In this document: piece by piece, positions 44,047 to 53,286 of the stretch
How positions within the stretch are numbered: the stretch's first letter is position 1
Layout of the letters: each line of letters opens with the position of its first letter
Assembly (NCBI RefSeq): GCF_002220865.2
Contig: NZ_NHRJ02000002.1
Span: 515,892-579,891 of the forward strand
Direction of reading: 5' to 3'
From: Paenibacillus xerothermodurans
Lineage (GTDB): Bacteria; Bacillota; Bacilli; Paenibacillales; NBRC-103111
Length of the DNA: 64,000 nucleotides
The notes under the pieces: generated by a model
The model's input: the letters and a program-made list of their open reading frames with translations, nothing else
The model's database searches: none
What the model was told of the DNA's origin: nothing
Made by a program: the position numbers and the translations under genes

Positions 44047-45387
44047 CTAGTCCGTATGAATTCGCTCGACGCCGTGCTTAGTGACAACCGCGTAGATCAG
44101 CGGCGCTTTCGGCATCTCACCCGCAGCAAACGTAAAAACCTCGCGAGTGCGCTGTGTCATGTCCTCTGTGAACATCGGCTCGTTGCTGTTCATGTGAAGC
44201 TCGGCTATCGTTTCGCCGGCGGTCACGCGATCTCCAACTTTTTTGCGAAGGAGGATGCCTACGGAAAGATCGATATCGTCATCCTTCTTGGCGCGGCCCG
44301 CACCCAGCATCATCGCCGTCACGCCGAGCGCCTCGGCATCGATCGCAGATACGACACCGTCGTCCACGGCGGCGACCGGCACCTGGTACTCCGCGGTCGG
44401 CAGTAATTCAGGGTGATCTGCCATTTCAGGGTTTCCTCCCTGAGCTTGCCACCACTCCTTTAGCTTGTCCAGAGCCGCTCCGCTGCGCAGCAGCTCCTCG
44501 GTGATGCTCCTCGCTTCTTCATAGGTAGCGGCTTTACCGCCGAGCCGTACCATATGCGCTCCTAGCACTAAGCACAGCTCAGTCAGATCGGCGGGACCCT
44601 CACCGCGCAGTGTGTCGATCGCCTCGCGTACTTCCAATGCATTGCCCACCGCTAAGCCAAGCGGCTCCTCCATGTCGGTGATGACTGCCACCGTTTCTCT
44701 GCCTACTTGACCCCCGATCTCGACCATCGCTTGAGCGAGTTTGATCGATTCGTCCAGCGACTTCATGAACGCGCCGCCACCGGTTTTCACATCCAGCACG
44801 ATCGCGTCAGTGCCGGAGGCTATTTTCTTACTCATAATGGAGCTGGCGATCAGTGGAATGGATTCCACTGTTGCGGTGACATCGCGTAGACCATACAGCT
44901 TTTTGTCGGCAGGTGTAATGTTGCCCGATTGGCTGATTACGGAAACGCCAATTTGCTGCACCTGCCGCAGAAAGTCCTCCTTGCTCAGCTCCACTCTATA
45001 TCCTGCGATTGATTCCAGCTTATCGATGGTGCCACCCGTGTGCCCCAGACCGCGCCCTGACATTTTCGCAACCGGGACTCCCGCTGCAGCGACTAGCGGA
45101 GCGAGAATCAATGTAGTGGTATCACCCACTCCGCCTGTACTGTGTTTGTCCACCTTAATGCCTTCGATGGGACTCAAATCGGCCTGGTCGCCGGAGCGTG
45201 CCATCGCTAATGTCAAATCCGCGGTCTCTTTCGCCGTCATCCCGTTGAAGAAAACCGCCATCGCCCACGCCGACATCTGATAATCCGGGATTTCGCCTGT
45301 GCTGTAACCTCGTATTAAGAATTCAATTTCGTCTGTAGTTAACGCTTTGCCATCGCGCTTTTTTTGTATTAGATCTACTGTTCTCAT
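44047..45387 (-). CDS. pdp: pyrimidine-nucleoside phosphorylase
   Basis: Pdp splits uridine, deoxyuridine and thymidine with phosphate. The 446-residue protein starts MRTVDLIQKKRDGKALTTDEIEFLIRGY. It carries the phosphate and base site VDKHSTGGVGDTTTLILAPLVAAAGVPVAKMSGRGLGHTGGTIDKLESI near 78-126 and the ALDVKTGGGAFMKSLDES-type segment near 190. Start is ATG 45387. Its deoxyribose-1-phosphate product is used by deoB, encoded 4 kb away. Confidence 0.95.
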   Translation of the reverse strand: MRTVDLIQKKRDGKALTTDEIEFLIRGYSTGEIPDYQMSAWAMAVFFNGMTAKETADLTLAMARSGDQADLSPIEGIKVDKHSTGGVGDTTTLILAPLVAAAGVPVAKMSGRGLGHTGGTIDKLESIAGYRVELSKEDFLRQVQQIGVSVISQSGNITPADKKLYGLRDVTATVESIPLIASSIMSKKIASGTDAIVLDVKTGGGAFMKSLDESIKLAQAMVEIGGQVGRETVAVITDMEEPLGLAVGNALEVREAIDTLRGEGPADLTELCLVLGAHMVRLGGKAATYEEARSITEELLRSGAALDKLKEWWQAQGGNPEMADHPELLPTAEYQVPVAAVDDGVVSAIDAEALGVTAMMLGAGRAKKDDDIDLSVGILLRKKVGDRVTAGETIAELHMNSNEPMFTEDMTQRTREVFTFAAGEMPKAPLIYAVVTKHGVERIHTD

Positions 45388-45488
45388 GTATGCCACCCCA
45401 CATCCGTTGAATTGGAAAGCAAGCTGATCGGTTACTTAGGTATTTCCATTTAGTTTCTATATTACCACAAACCCTTCGGCTTTGCCGC

Positions 45489-45660
45489 CAGGCGGGCGTT
45501 GGGGGCGCGGCTAGGGTCAGAGCAGGCGGGCGTAAGGGCGGCAAATGCGTGCGCATGGTTCACGCGCGCAGCTCGGTTGCCGGTGTGCTCCGGTACTCGA
45601 GTGATGGGAGCTCGGTCGGGGAGCAGATCTGGTCACAGCAGGCGGGCGTCGGGGGCGCGG
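45489..45660. repeat. GC-rich non-coding stretch with repeated G-tract units
   Basis: A 22-bp unit at 45489-45510 recurs at 45639-45660, exactly 150 bases away, with one mismatch. A shorter copy lies at 45523-45532, and GGTCAnAGCAGG recurs before two copies. No ribosome site or convincing frame is seen. The stretch separates the pdp and corA promoters. Confidence 0.6.
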
Positions 45661-45713
45661 AAACTGCCGTGGGTCACTCGAGTCCGCAGGCAGACGGTGG
45701 GCGTTGGCGTTGG

Positions 45714-45743
45714 TTGCCTCACGCTCCGCTTTATGAATATAAT
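45714..45743 (+). promoter_or_regulatory. sigma-A type promoter of corA
   Basis: TTGCCT (45714-45719), 18-base spacer, perfect TATAAT (45738-45743), 20 bases before the corA start with GGGGGAGCG. Confidence 0.7.
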
Positions 45744-45762
45744 TTATACATAGGGGGAGCGA

Positions 45763-46722
45763 ATGTCATTGATTAGAATATTAGCCGTAGACCGGGAGTT
45801 TAGCGTCATACCTGTCTCCGACCTGCAAAAGCTTGATGCCAATGCTGATGTCCTGTGGTATTGGGTCGACTTCGACCAGCCGTCCGAGACGGAGGCTGAG
45901 CTGTTAGGCACTCATTTTCATTTCCATCCATTAGCTATCGAAGACTGCTTCCATTTGCTGCAGCGGCCGAAGTTGGACCATTATGATAATATTCATTTTT
46001 TCGTGCTGCATGCAATGGATCCATTCACGTTTACTGCGGCAGAGATTGATCTGTTTTGGGGGCCGAATTACATAGTGACATTTCATACGTCGCCGAGTAG
46101 GGAGATCGATGAAGCGTGGCGCCGCATGGCGGAGACGCGTGAGCTGCGGGGCAAAGGGCACGTGTATGCCGCGTATCTCGTGATGGACAAGCTGGTGGAT
46201 GAATATTTTCCGAGCGTGCATCAAATAGAAGATCAGCTGAGTGAAATAGAAGTAAAAGGCAAGCGTACCTCCATCCACGCAGTGATGAATGAGGTGTTTG
46301 AAATCAGGAGCAAGCTGTTGAAGCTTCGCAGAACGATTGTGCCCATGCGCGATCTGTTCTATCGAATCATGAATACCGACAAAATCCCCGGCATAAAGGA
46401 GCAGCTATTCTATTTCACCGATATTTATGATCATCTGCTGAAGTTGTCAGAGAATATAGAGTCCAACCGCGAGATGACCGCGGACATCCGGGACAGTTAT
46501 ATTTCCCTCAACGCGAATCGTATGAATACAATCATGAAAACACTGACTGTAATCACAACCATCTTCATGCCACTCACTTTTATCGCCGGTATTTATGGCA
46601 TGAATTTCGAATACATGCCGGAGCTCAGCTGGCGGTGGGGGTATTTCGGGGCCCTGCTGCTTATGATCGGGACTGGGTTCGGTATGTATTGGTGGTTTCG
46701 CAGCAAGGGCTGGTTTGATTAA
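45763..46722 (+). CDS. corA: CorA family magnesium transporter
   Basis: CorA is a pentameric inner-membrane channel for Mg2+ (also Co2+ and Ni2+). The 319-residue protein has a large cytoplasmic N-domain (1-255) with FHFHPLAIEDCFHLLQRPKLDHYD near 46, a long stalk helix, and two C-terminal helices. The signature loop YGMNF (in FIAGIYGMNFEYMPE near 280) lies between them, and the end WWFRSKGWFD is charged. It is monocistronic on the plus strand, between two minus-strand genes. Gating-loop residues look intact. Confidence 0.94.
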   Translation: MSLIRILAVDREFSVIPVSDLQKLDANADVLWYWVDFDQPSETEAELLGTHFHFHPLAIEDCFHLLQRPKLDHYDNIHFFVLHAMDPFTFTAAEIDLFWGPNYIVTFHTSPSREIDEAWRRMAETRELRGKGHVYAAYLVMDKLVDEYFPSVHQIEDQLSEIEVKGKRTSIHAVMNEVFEIRSKLLKLRRTIVPMRDLFYRIMNTDKIPGIKEQLFYFTDIYDHLLKLSENIESNREMTADIRDSYISLNANRMNTIMKTLTVITTIFMPLTFIAGIYGMNFEYMPELSWRWGYFGALLLMIGTGFGMYWWFRSKGWFD

Positions 46723-46932
46723 ACCGGATTGATTGCATGTGATCACCGGCTCTGGCTTTCGCGAGGTCGATACGGGGTCATGATCTACATGTTTCAGCGT
46801 GCGAAAGTATGGGCATACGGGCGCCGATTGCGGCACCCTGTTGCCCGACAGCTCTCATGAGCTCGATAAAAAAGACCGCTGAGCGTCGCCCAACAGTCGG
46901 ATTTTGGCCGGGAGGCCGTCCCATAAGGGTTC

Positions 46933-47310
46933 TTACTGCACGATCAGTTTGGATTTCATTTCAGCATGACCGGGACCGCAAGGAAGAACACATATCACAT
47001 CATAAGTGCCTGGTTTATCGAATTTGACTTCCGCTGATTTTGTGTTGTTGTCCAAGTGCACACCCAAGCCGACGATCTCCATCGCGTGCATTCCTTCTTT
47101 GTTGTTCAAAGATACCGTCACCGTTTCGCCAGCTTTCACTGTATATTCAGCCTGATCAAACTTAAAGTTCGATGCCACGAATTTCAACTGCGGTCCAGCC
47201 TTGGCTTCCGATGCCATTTGGGCTTGTCGCTCGCTGATGGTGTCGAACAGCACCCCGGCCCCTAACAGACAGGCTACGATAAACAAACTAAACATAATCC
47301 ACTTTTGCAT
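46933..47310 (-). CDS. cupredoxin domain protein with CuA-like site
   Basis: A 125-residue protein anchored by one N-terminal helix (MQKWIMFSLFIVACLLGAG), with the rest extracytoplasmic. The fold has HAMEI near 88 and the CuA motif CVLPCGPGHAEMKS near the end (CxxxCxxxHxxM), identical in spacing to the copper site of cytochrome oxidase subunit II. It lacks the subunit's membrane hairpin and no oxidase gene is beside it. It could be an electron carrier or copper chaperone. ATG 47310 lies eight bases after GGGGG. Confidence 0.85.
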   Translation of the reverse strand: MQKWIMFSLFIVACLLGAGVLFDTISERQAQMASEAKAGPQLKFVASNFKFDQAEYTVKAGETVTVSLNNKEGMHAMEIVGLGVHLDNNTKSAEVKFDKPGTYDVICVLPCGPGHAEMKSKLIVQ

Positions 47311-47557
47311 GCGGTCATCCCCCTTACTGTTATTTCCATCCAAAGTACTCTATCATTGTACATAAAGAGACGAGCTTTACCTATTCCTTTTTTCTGCCTG
47401 ACAGTGAAAAATTTGTGACATTTTACTAATCCGGTATAATTTTCTTAGCCATCTTGCCACAGTTTTAAACAAAACGAAGCCAACGCCATGGTCACTAAAG
47501 CTTGTCCAGCCGTATGCCGTAACAGCATTCCCATTGCCACACGTGTGTTGGCGGCAC

Positions 47558-47584
47558 AACAAAAGCCGCTCGTTGGAGCGGCTT
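47558..47584 (-). terminator. terminator after the purine nucleoside phosphorylases
   Basis: AGCCGCTC pairs perfectly with GAGCGGCT around a four-base loop, followed by TTTGTTG on the minus strand, 30 bases past the stop. Confidence 0.8.
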
Positions 47585-47612
47585 CATCTGCAAAGCAATA
47601 GCTGTCGGCGCT

Positions 47613-48464
47613 CTAAACCGCCACCCGGCGAACGAACTGCCGCACCAGCTCTATGAACATCGGCTTGGTGCGATTGGCTACCGCCACGACCTGCTCATGC
47701 GTAAGAGGTTCCAGCTCTTCGCCAATCGCCATGTCGGTGATGCAGGAGATTCCGAGCACTTTGAGCCCCCCGTGTCTCGCTGCAATTACCTCACCGACGG
47801 TCGACATACCGACCGCGTCTCCGCCGAGCTTCGCCAGCATTGTCAGTTCTGCCGGAGGCAGATAGCTTGGACCTGTAATCCCGCTGTACACACCTTCCTG
47901 CAGTCGGATGTCCGTGCCCACGCTGCGCATATCCTGTGCGATTTCTTTCGCCAACGCCCGATACTCCCGGTTGTACGCCTCCGACATGTCCGGGAAGCGC
48001 ACGCCCAGCTCAGGATGATTCGGGCCGATCAAGGGGTTGGCGCCCGTCATATTCAAATGATCCGCAATCAACATCAAATCGCCGGGTTCGTAATTGCGGT
48101 TCATGCCGCCAGCGGCATTCGTGATAACCAACGAGCGCACGCCCAGCTGTTTCATCACATACACGGGAAAAACTACTTTTTGCATCGAGTATCCTTCATA
48201 GTAATGAAATCTGCCCTGCATGACGATGACAGATTTCCCTTCCAAAGTGCCGATAACAAATTGGCCGGCATGGCCTTCTACGGTAGATATAGGAAAATGT
48301 GGGATTTCATTATATGGAATGCGAGTCGCGTTGTCCACCTGATCGGCCATGTCGCCCAATCCCGAACCCAAAATGAGACCGATCTGCGGAGCTTCTGCTC
48401 CCTGCAAACGCTGCTGAATCCACTCGGCGGCTTCCTGAATCTGTTGTATGTAATTGGTTTCCAC
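47613..48464 (-). CDS. purine nucleoside phosphorylase homologue with altered base site
   Basis: This 283-residue protein is a trimeric (PNP-I type) purine nucleoside phosphorylase by sequence: GLILGSGLGDMAD near 29, TVEGHAG near 61, GRFHYYEGY near 84, TNAAGGMN near 115, and VGMSTVGEVIAARH near 218. The base-contact motif reads GPSYLPPAE, so the usual Glu (Glu201 of human PNP) is Leu202, and the usual Asn (Asn243) is Asp244 in SCITDMA. Both changes sit where 6-oxopurines are normally bound. Phosphate and ribose residues are kept. It follows a normal copy by 31 bases. Substrate may differ from inosine or guanosine. Confidence 0.88.
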   Translation of the reverse strand: METNYIQQIQEAAEWIQQRLQGAEAPQIGLILGSGLGDMADQVDNATRIPYNEIPHFPISTVEGHAGQFVIGTLEGKSVIVMQGRFHYYEGYSMQKVVFPVYVMKQLGVRSLVITNAAGGMNRNYEPGDLMLIADHLNMTGANPLIGPNHPELGVRFPDMSEAYNREYRALAKEIAQDMRSVGTDIRLQEGVYSGITGPSYLPPAELTMLAKLGGDAVGMSTVGEVIAARHGGLKVLGISCITDMAIGEELEPLTHEQVVAVANRTKPMFIELVRQFVRRVAV

Positions 48465-48495
48465 TCTTTCGATCCCCTTCCAATTATAGGTGCAG

Positions 48496-49326
48496 TTAGT
48501 CGAGCTTTGCGACGATTCCCAGAATCAGTTGAAGGAACTTCGGCTTCACACGCTCGGTGGTTTCCATCACCTCTTCATGGGACAACGGTTGATCTAGGAT
48601 TCCCGCAGCCATATTGCTGATGCAAGAGAAGCCCAATACCTCGATGCCTGCATGGCGGGCAACGATAACTTCCGCCACCGTGGACATACCGACTGCGTCA
48701 GCGCCCAATGTACGCATCATGCGGATTTCCGCCGGCGTTTCGTAGGTAGGACCCAGCAGCCCGATATACACACCCTCTTGCAGCTTGATCCCCTGCTCGG
48801 CAGCCACCGCACGGGCCGTGTCGCGCAGCCTGCGGCTGTAAGCTTCGGACATGTCCGGGAATCGTACTCCCAATTCATTGAAGTTAGGTCCGATCAGCGG
48901 GTTGCGGAAAGTGAAGTTGATATGATCTTTGATCAACATTAAATCGCCAACTTCGAACGACGTGTTAACCCCTCCCGCAGCATTAGTAACGATGAGAGTC
49001 TTGACACCCAACTCTTTCATGACACGGACGGGGAACGAGACAACATCGACTCCGTACCCTTCGTACATGTGAAAACGGCCTTTCATTAACAGCACATGTT
49101 TGCCGTGAATCGTGCCCAGCAGCAGTTCGCCGGCGTGTCCTTCTACCGTGGACACCGGAAAATGCGGAATGTCGTTGTAGGCGATCACCGTCGCTTGTTC
49201 CACTAGATCAGCAATCACACCAAGGCCCGAACCGAGGATCAGACCGATTTCCGGTGCCGCCGTATACTTCGAACGTATGTAAGCCGCCGCCTCTTTGATC
49301 TTGGTTAGTACGCTTTGCTGTTCCAT
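48496..49326 (-). CDS. purine nucleoside phosphorylase (PupG type)
   Basis: A 276-residue PNP-I enzyme with all expected residues: LGSGLG near 31, TVEGHAG, GRFHMYEGY, TNAAGGVN, GPTYETPAEIRMM with the base-binding Glu196, and SCISNMA with Asn238. It should cleave inosine, guanosine and their deoxy forms with phosphate. ATG 49326 follows GAGGGGG at seven bases; an earlier in-frame start (49356) has none. It lies between deoB and the divergent copy, so this is a deoB-pnp-pnp operon. It matches B. subtilis pupG in place and sequence. Confidence 0.93.
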   Translation of the reverse strand: MEQQSVLTKIKEAAAYIRSKYTAAPEIGLILGSGLGVIADLVEQATVIAYNDIPHFPVSTVEGHAGELLLGTIHGKHVLLMKGRFHMYEGYGVDVVSFPVRVMKELGVKTLIVTNAAGGVNTSFEVGDLMLIKDHINFTFRNPLIGPNFNELGVRFPDMSEAYSRRLRDTARAVAAEQGIKLQEGVYIGLLGPTYETPAEIRMMRTLGADAVGMSTVAEVIVARHAGIEVLGFSCISNMAAGILDQPLSHEEVMETTERVKPKFLQLILGIVAKLD

Positions 49327-49372
49327 TCGTTTTCCCCCTCTTGACGTTGTGATCATGAATTTAATTAAGATT

Positions 49373-50551
49373 TCACACTTTAAGCTGGCTAAGGAAGCTG
49401 CTGCCGTTCCCTGTGTTGCCCGTGCCGAAATTAGCGGCTATCGTTGCGCCGACATCGGAAAACGTCCGTCGAGTTCCAAGCGATGCGCCGGTTTTAATTC
49501 GAGGCGTGTATACCAGCAGCGGAACATACTCGCGCGTGTGGTCCGTGCCGGCGTGAACCGGATCGTTCCCGTGATCCGCCGTTATAATAAGCAGGTCATC
49601 CGGCCCGATTTGTTCCATAATGCGAGGCAGCCACTCGTCAAATTCCTTCAGTGCGTTTGCGTAGCCTACAGGGTCGCGCCGATGACCGTACACAGCATCG
49701 AAATCAACGAGATTCGTAAATAACAGCCCATGAAACGGCTCTTTCAAAAATTCGATCGTGGCCTGAATCCCGTCCAGATTGCTTTTTGTCGTGCGTGCAC
49801 GGGTGACCCCTTCACCGGAATAAATATCGTTGATTTTGCCCACTGCGATACAGGCGAGTCCGGCATCCTTCAAGTAGTTCATCACCGTCGGTGCCGGAGG
49901 AGATACTGCGTAATCATGCCGGTTCGGCGTGCGCTTGAACGCCCCCGGACGTCCCAGATATGGACGTGCAATTACCCGGCCGACCACGTATGGATCCTCT
50001 AGAGTTAATTTACGGGCGATTTCGCATGCCTTATAAAGCTCCTCCAGAGGAATTACTTCTTCATGCGCTGCCAGTTGAAACACACTGTCGGCCGACGTAT
50101 AAACGATCCATGCGCCGGTCTTCATTTGTTCCTCGCCCAGTTCATCCAGTATCTCCGTGCCGGATGCGGGTTTATTGCCGATCACCTTGCGGCCCGTTTC
50201 TCTCTCGAAACGTTCAATCAGCTCCGGCGGAAATCCTTCCGGAAATACGTTGAACGGAGTTTCCACCCGCAAGCCCATAATCTCCCAATGTCCTGTCATC
50301 GTATCCTTGCCAACTGACACCTCGGCCATCTTTCCAAAGCTCGCAAGCGGGTCCTCCACAGCTGTGATACCCTCGAGCCGCTCTATATTTCCGAGCCCCA
50401 ATCGCGCCAAATTCGGAAGAGCAAATCCCGCATTGCTCTGTGCAATGTGGCCTAACGTATGAGCCCCGGCATCTCCGAATGCAGGCGCATCAGGCAGCTC
50501 GCCGATTCCTACGCTGTCGAGAACAATCAAGCATACGCGTTGAAATGTCAT
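49373..50551 (-). CDS. deoB: phosphopentomutase
   Basis: DeoB (drm) converts ribose-1- or deoxyribose-1-phosphate to the 5-phosphate. The 392-residue protein is an alkaline-phosphatase fold metalloenzyme. Its N-terminal metal site is [20 protein letters not shown], with [12 protein letters not shown] near 88 (phospho-Thr). The C-terminal ligands are [28 protein letters not shown] 50551 follows AGGGGG at eight bases; the long upstream reading is excluded. It is first in the nucleoside salvage operon. Products of both PNPs and of Pdp feed it. Confidence 0.95.
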   Translation of the reverse strand: MTFQRVCLIVLDSVGIGELPDAPAFGDAGAHTLGHIAQSNAGFALPNLARLGLGNIERLEGITAVEDPLASFGKMAEVSVGKDTMTGHWEIMGLRVETPFNVFPEGFPPELIERFERETGRKVIGNKPASGTEILDELGEEQMKTGAWIVYTSADSVFQLAAHEEVIPLEELYKACEIARKLTLEDPYVVGRVIARPYLGRPGAFKRTPNRHDYAVSPPAPTVMNYLKDAGLACIAVGKINDIYSGEGVTRARTTKSNLDGIQATIEFLKEPFHGLLFTNLVDFDAVYGHRRDPVGYANALKEFDEWLPRIMEQIGPDDLLIITADHGNDPVHAGTDHTREYVPLLVYTPRIKTGASLGTRRTFSDVGATIAANFGTGNTGNGSSFLSQLKV

Positions 50552-50729
50552 GCGTTGTACCCCCTGTTGGTAAAATCCATCTTTCGCTATTATCGCAAAA
50601 CGTTGAGTCGTTTGCAAAGTAACTCTGCACGACACGAGCCCGTATTTTCAAATCAGACAGAGCACCGTCCACACAGCACGAACGATCTGTCTTGCAGCGA
50701 AAAATACATAGGGTGTGACGAATGGACCG

Positions 50730-53096
50730 TCATGACCTCGCACGGCTCATCTCACGGTATTGGCTGGGCGTGACGCCTTCGTACTTTTTGAAAATGCGGT
50801 TAAAATAGGTGTGCTGGTAGCTGACCTTGCTGGCGACGTCGCTGATTTTCATTGCAGTTTCGCGCAGCAGTTCCTTGGCTTTCTCGATGCGCAGATTGGT
50901 CAGGTAGTCGATGAAATTGACGCCCGTAATTTGTTTGAACGCCCGACTTAGTGTATACGCGCTCGTGCCGAATTGATCGGCGCATGCTTCCAGCGACAAA
51001 TCAACGCTCGTGTAATTTTCGTTCAGTAAAATGATTGTTTTCTCCACCATCTGCTTCAGGTGGTGGTCCTGCCTGCTGATCAACTCGCGCACATAGGGTC
51101 CGATCACCTTTTGACGGAACCAAGTTTTCATATCGGACGGATCGTGAATACCGGACAGCTGCTCGAACAGATTCATGCCCGCAAACAGCTGCAGCGGATT
51201 GGTGCCGGAATGCAGCATCGCGTGCTGCAGGCTGGCGAGCAGCTGCATCATCCCCTGCTGCACGACCAGCTTTGCCGGACCGCCCGCTGTGAGCGTATCG
51301 AGAAACCGCTCGATGAGCGCTCCGGCCTGCTCTTCAGACCCGATCCGCACGGCGTGAATAATTTCTTTCTCCAGGGCGAACGGATAGCTGAACTTATGCA
51401 TTGCTTCGCTGTCGGACAGTCGCTCCGGGTCAATGATTTGACTGCTCCCCTTCAAATCGCTGTAGTTCAGCGCCTGGCGCGTCTCGTCAAACAGAAACGG
51501 AATATGCCGTGCCTGCTCCGTCGTGCCGCTGATCGACACCGTCATCTGCATTTTCAGCACACGAGCGACGGCATAAAACCACTCAGCGCACAGCTGACGC
51601 AGTTCGGCCCGAAACTCGCTGCCCGACTCCCGCTCAGGAATTGCAATCAGCAGACCGAACGACAAGTCATGAAAGTTCAGCACCTGGAACCGAGATAAGT
51701 GCTGCTCCGTCAATTCTGCCACGATGTTCGCCGAAGCGAAGGTGACCAAATCTTCGTCGCCCACTGAGAACCGCCCCTCGAGGTTGGAGAAGCCGTGCAG
51801 CTGCACCAGCACCACGCTAAACTGCAGCCCATCGGTGTCCCAGCCGTAATGGCGCAGCCGGTCGCGTATTTCTTTTTCGGTCAGCGAATAGAGGTAGCCC
51901 TGAACGAGCTGCAGCAGGAATCCTTCGCGCATAAAAGGCAAATGCTCCTCAAGTCGGTTGCTCAGCAGCTGCCGTTCGCTGGTTACCTCCTGCCAATTCC
52001 GCTGAATCAACTCGAACTCATCGCGATTGTCCGCCGCGTCCAGCGGTTCCCGCTCCTTGGACAGCAGCCCGACGAGCCGCGCCACAGGCCTATACAGCCG
52101 GTTGGAGGCAAGCCAGGACATGATCAACGCAAGGGCGAGCCCGCTGGCACTGATCCACACAATGAGCTTCGAGATGAGCAGTACCGGCGCGGTGATTGCT
52201 GTCAGCGGGGCGGCGGACACGTAAGTCCATTCGTGGCCCAGACGGGAAAAATGTCCGGCCGACACCGAATAGGTGGTTTGCTTGTAGTCCAACAAAAACG
52301 ATGCGGCTTCGCCGCCCTGTCGAACGTAAGCCTCCAGCAGCGCGTGGTCGAGCTCCGAGGAGACGGTACCGCTGCTGCTAACGATCGGCTCGCCGTCCTC
52401 GGACAGAAGGAAGGTGGAGCCTTCATTATACGGTGTTAGCGTTTGCAACAAGTTGACCAGCCGTTCCTTATTCACTAAGGCCACAATGTAGCCGAACGGC
52501 TCAGTGCTTCCCCTGGGCACCTTGTTGACGAGCGACAGAGCCGGCTCGTCGCTGCCCTTCTGGGATCTGCTGTCATTGCGCCACGAGCCGTGCCAGAACT
52601 CCAGCTGTTTGTGCTGCAGCAGGCCTGCATGTCGCTCGGCCCCAGCTCGCTCGTCCACAAACGTATAAATGTCCTTCGTGAATACAAGCGGCCGAGGCGA
52701 ATTCAAATACAATTCCACCCGGTCGATCAACGGATGAGACCCCGTCATGACCAGAAGCTTCCGATAGATCGCGTGAACCTTCTCGTAGTCGTACACAAAA
52801 TCCAAATACTTCAATCTGTCGTCAAACTCAGCGTCAAACGACCATTGGGAAAACATCAGCTCCAAATATGACAGCTGATCGTCGATGTTTTCCGCCCGCT
52901 GCATAATCTGTTTTTCATGCAGCGCCTGCAGCTCCCGCTCGATTTGGCTGGTTGACGCCCAGTAGATGATGAGACCCGTGAACAATCCCGGAATACTAGT
53001 CACTAATAAGAACATGATTAGGCTTTGCCGAAAAAATTTGCGGGCATACCTCTCTGTCCTGATAAAGCGCTTCCAACCATCGGTCTTTTCGCCCAC
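50730..53096 (-). CDS. membrane-bound AraC family transcriptional regulator (YtdP-like)
   Basis: A 788-residue regulator spans the membrane twice. TM1 lies near 22-42, an extracytoplasmic sensor follows (about 45-300), and TM2 lies near 305-325. A cytoplasmic GGDEF-like/dimer region leads to a C-terminal AraC DNA-binding domain (about 690-788). There the two helix-turn-helices read SLEACADQFGTSAYTLSRAFKQITG and MKISDVASKVSYQHTYFNRIFKKYEGVTPSQYREM. Such proteins beside lpl-type ABC operons control them in response to an outside signal. Start is GTG 53096 after a G-rich site. A terminator separates it from the SBP gene. Confidence 0.88.
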   Translation of the reverse strand: MGEKTDGWKRFIRTERYARKFFRQSLIMFLLVTSIPGLFTGLIIYWASTSQIERELQALHEKQIMQRAENIDDQLSYLELMFSQWSFDAEFDDRLKYLDFVYDYEKVHAIYRKLLVMTGSHPLIDRVELYLNSPRPLVFTKDIYTFVDERAGAERHAGLLQHKQLEFWHGSWRNDSRSQKGSDEPALSLVNKVPRGSTEPFGYIVALVNKERLVNLLQTLTPYNEGSTFLLSEDGEPIVSSSGTVSSELDHALLEAYVRQGGEAASFLLDYKQTTYSVSAGHFSRLGHEWTYVSAAPLTAITAPVLLISKLIVWISASGLALALIMSWLASNRLYRPVARLVGLLSKEREPLDAADNRDEFELIQRNWQEVTSERQLLSNRLEEHLPFMREGFLLQLVQGYLYSLTEKEIRDRLRHYGWDTDGLQFSVVLVQLHGFSNLEGRFSVGDEDLVTFASANIVAELTEQHLSRFQVLNFHDLSFGLLIAIPERESGSEFRAELRQLCAEWFYAVARVLKMQMTVSISGTTEQARHIPFLFDETRQALNYSDLKGSSQIIDPERLSDSEAMHKFSYPFALEKEIIHAVRIGSEEQAGALIERFLDTLTAGGPAKLVVQQGMMQLLASLQHAMLHSGTNPLQLFAGMNLFEQLSGIHDPSDMKTWFRQKVIGPYVRELISRQDHHLKQMVEKTIILLNENYTSVDLSLEACADQFGTSAYTLSRAFKQITGVNFIDYLTNLRIEKAKELLRETAMKISDVASKVSYQHTYFNRIFKKYEGVTPSQYREMSRARS

Positions 53097-53188
53097 AGCC
53101 CTCCCCCTCCCTACGATTTGTCATAAATGTATTCGTCAGCGGACTCCGGTTTCCTGTCCTTCATGTGCAGAGTAAACTAAAACGAGCC

Positions 53189-53214
53189 GAGGCCGCTCGA
53201 GAATGAGCGGCCTC
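53189..53214. other. perfect 10-bp hairpin after the SBP gene terminator
   Basis: GAGGCCGCTC pairs with GAGCGGCCTC. It is the second hairpin on the minus strand between the SBP and regulator genes. Confidence 0.65.
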
Positions 53215-53223
53215 TCCGTGACA

Positions 53224-53270
53224 AAAAATACCTTAGCCGGAGGCAGGGATAAATGACCCTGCCTCCGGCT
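53224..53270 (-). terminator. terminator after the SBP gene
   Basis: A 14-bp perfect stem AGCCGGAGGCAGGG / CCCTGCCTCCGGCT (53235-53270) is followed on the minus strand by AAGGTATTTTTTG. Confidence 0.85.
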
Positions 53271-53286
53271 GGTGAGGTGCTGTACT

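Noticed and set aside
47697-48620. 307-residue plus-strand frame
   Set aside because: Fully antisense to the two PNP genes, which have clear family motifs; no plus-strand ribosome site.
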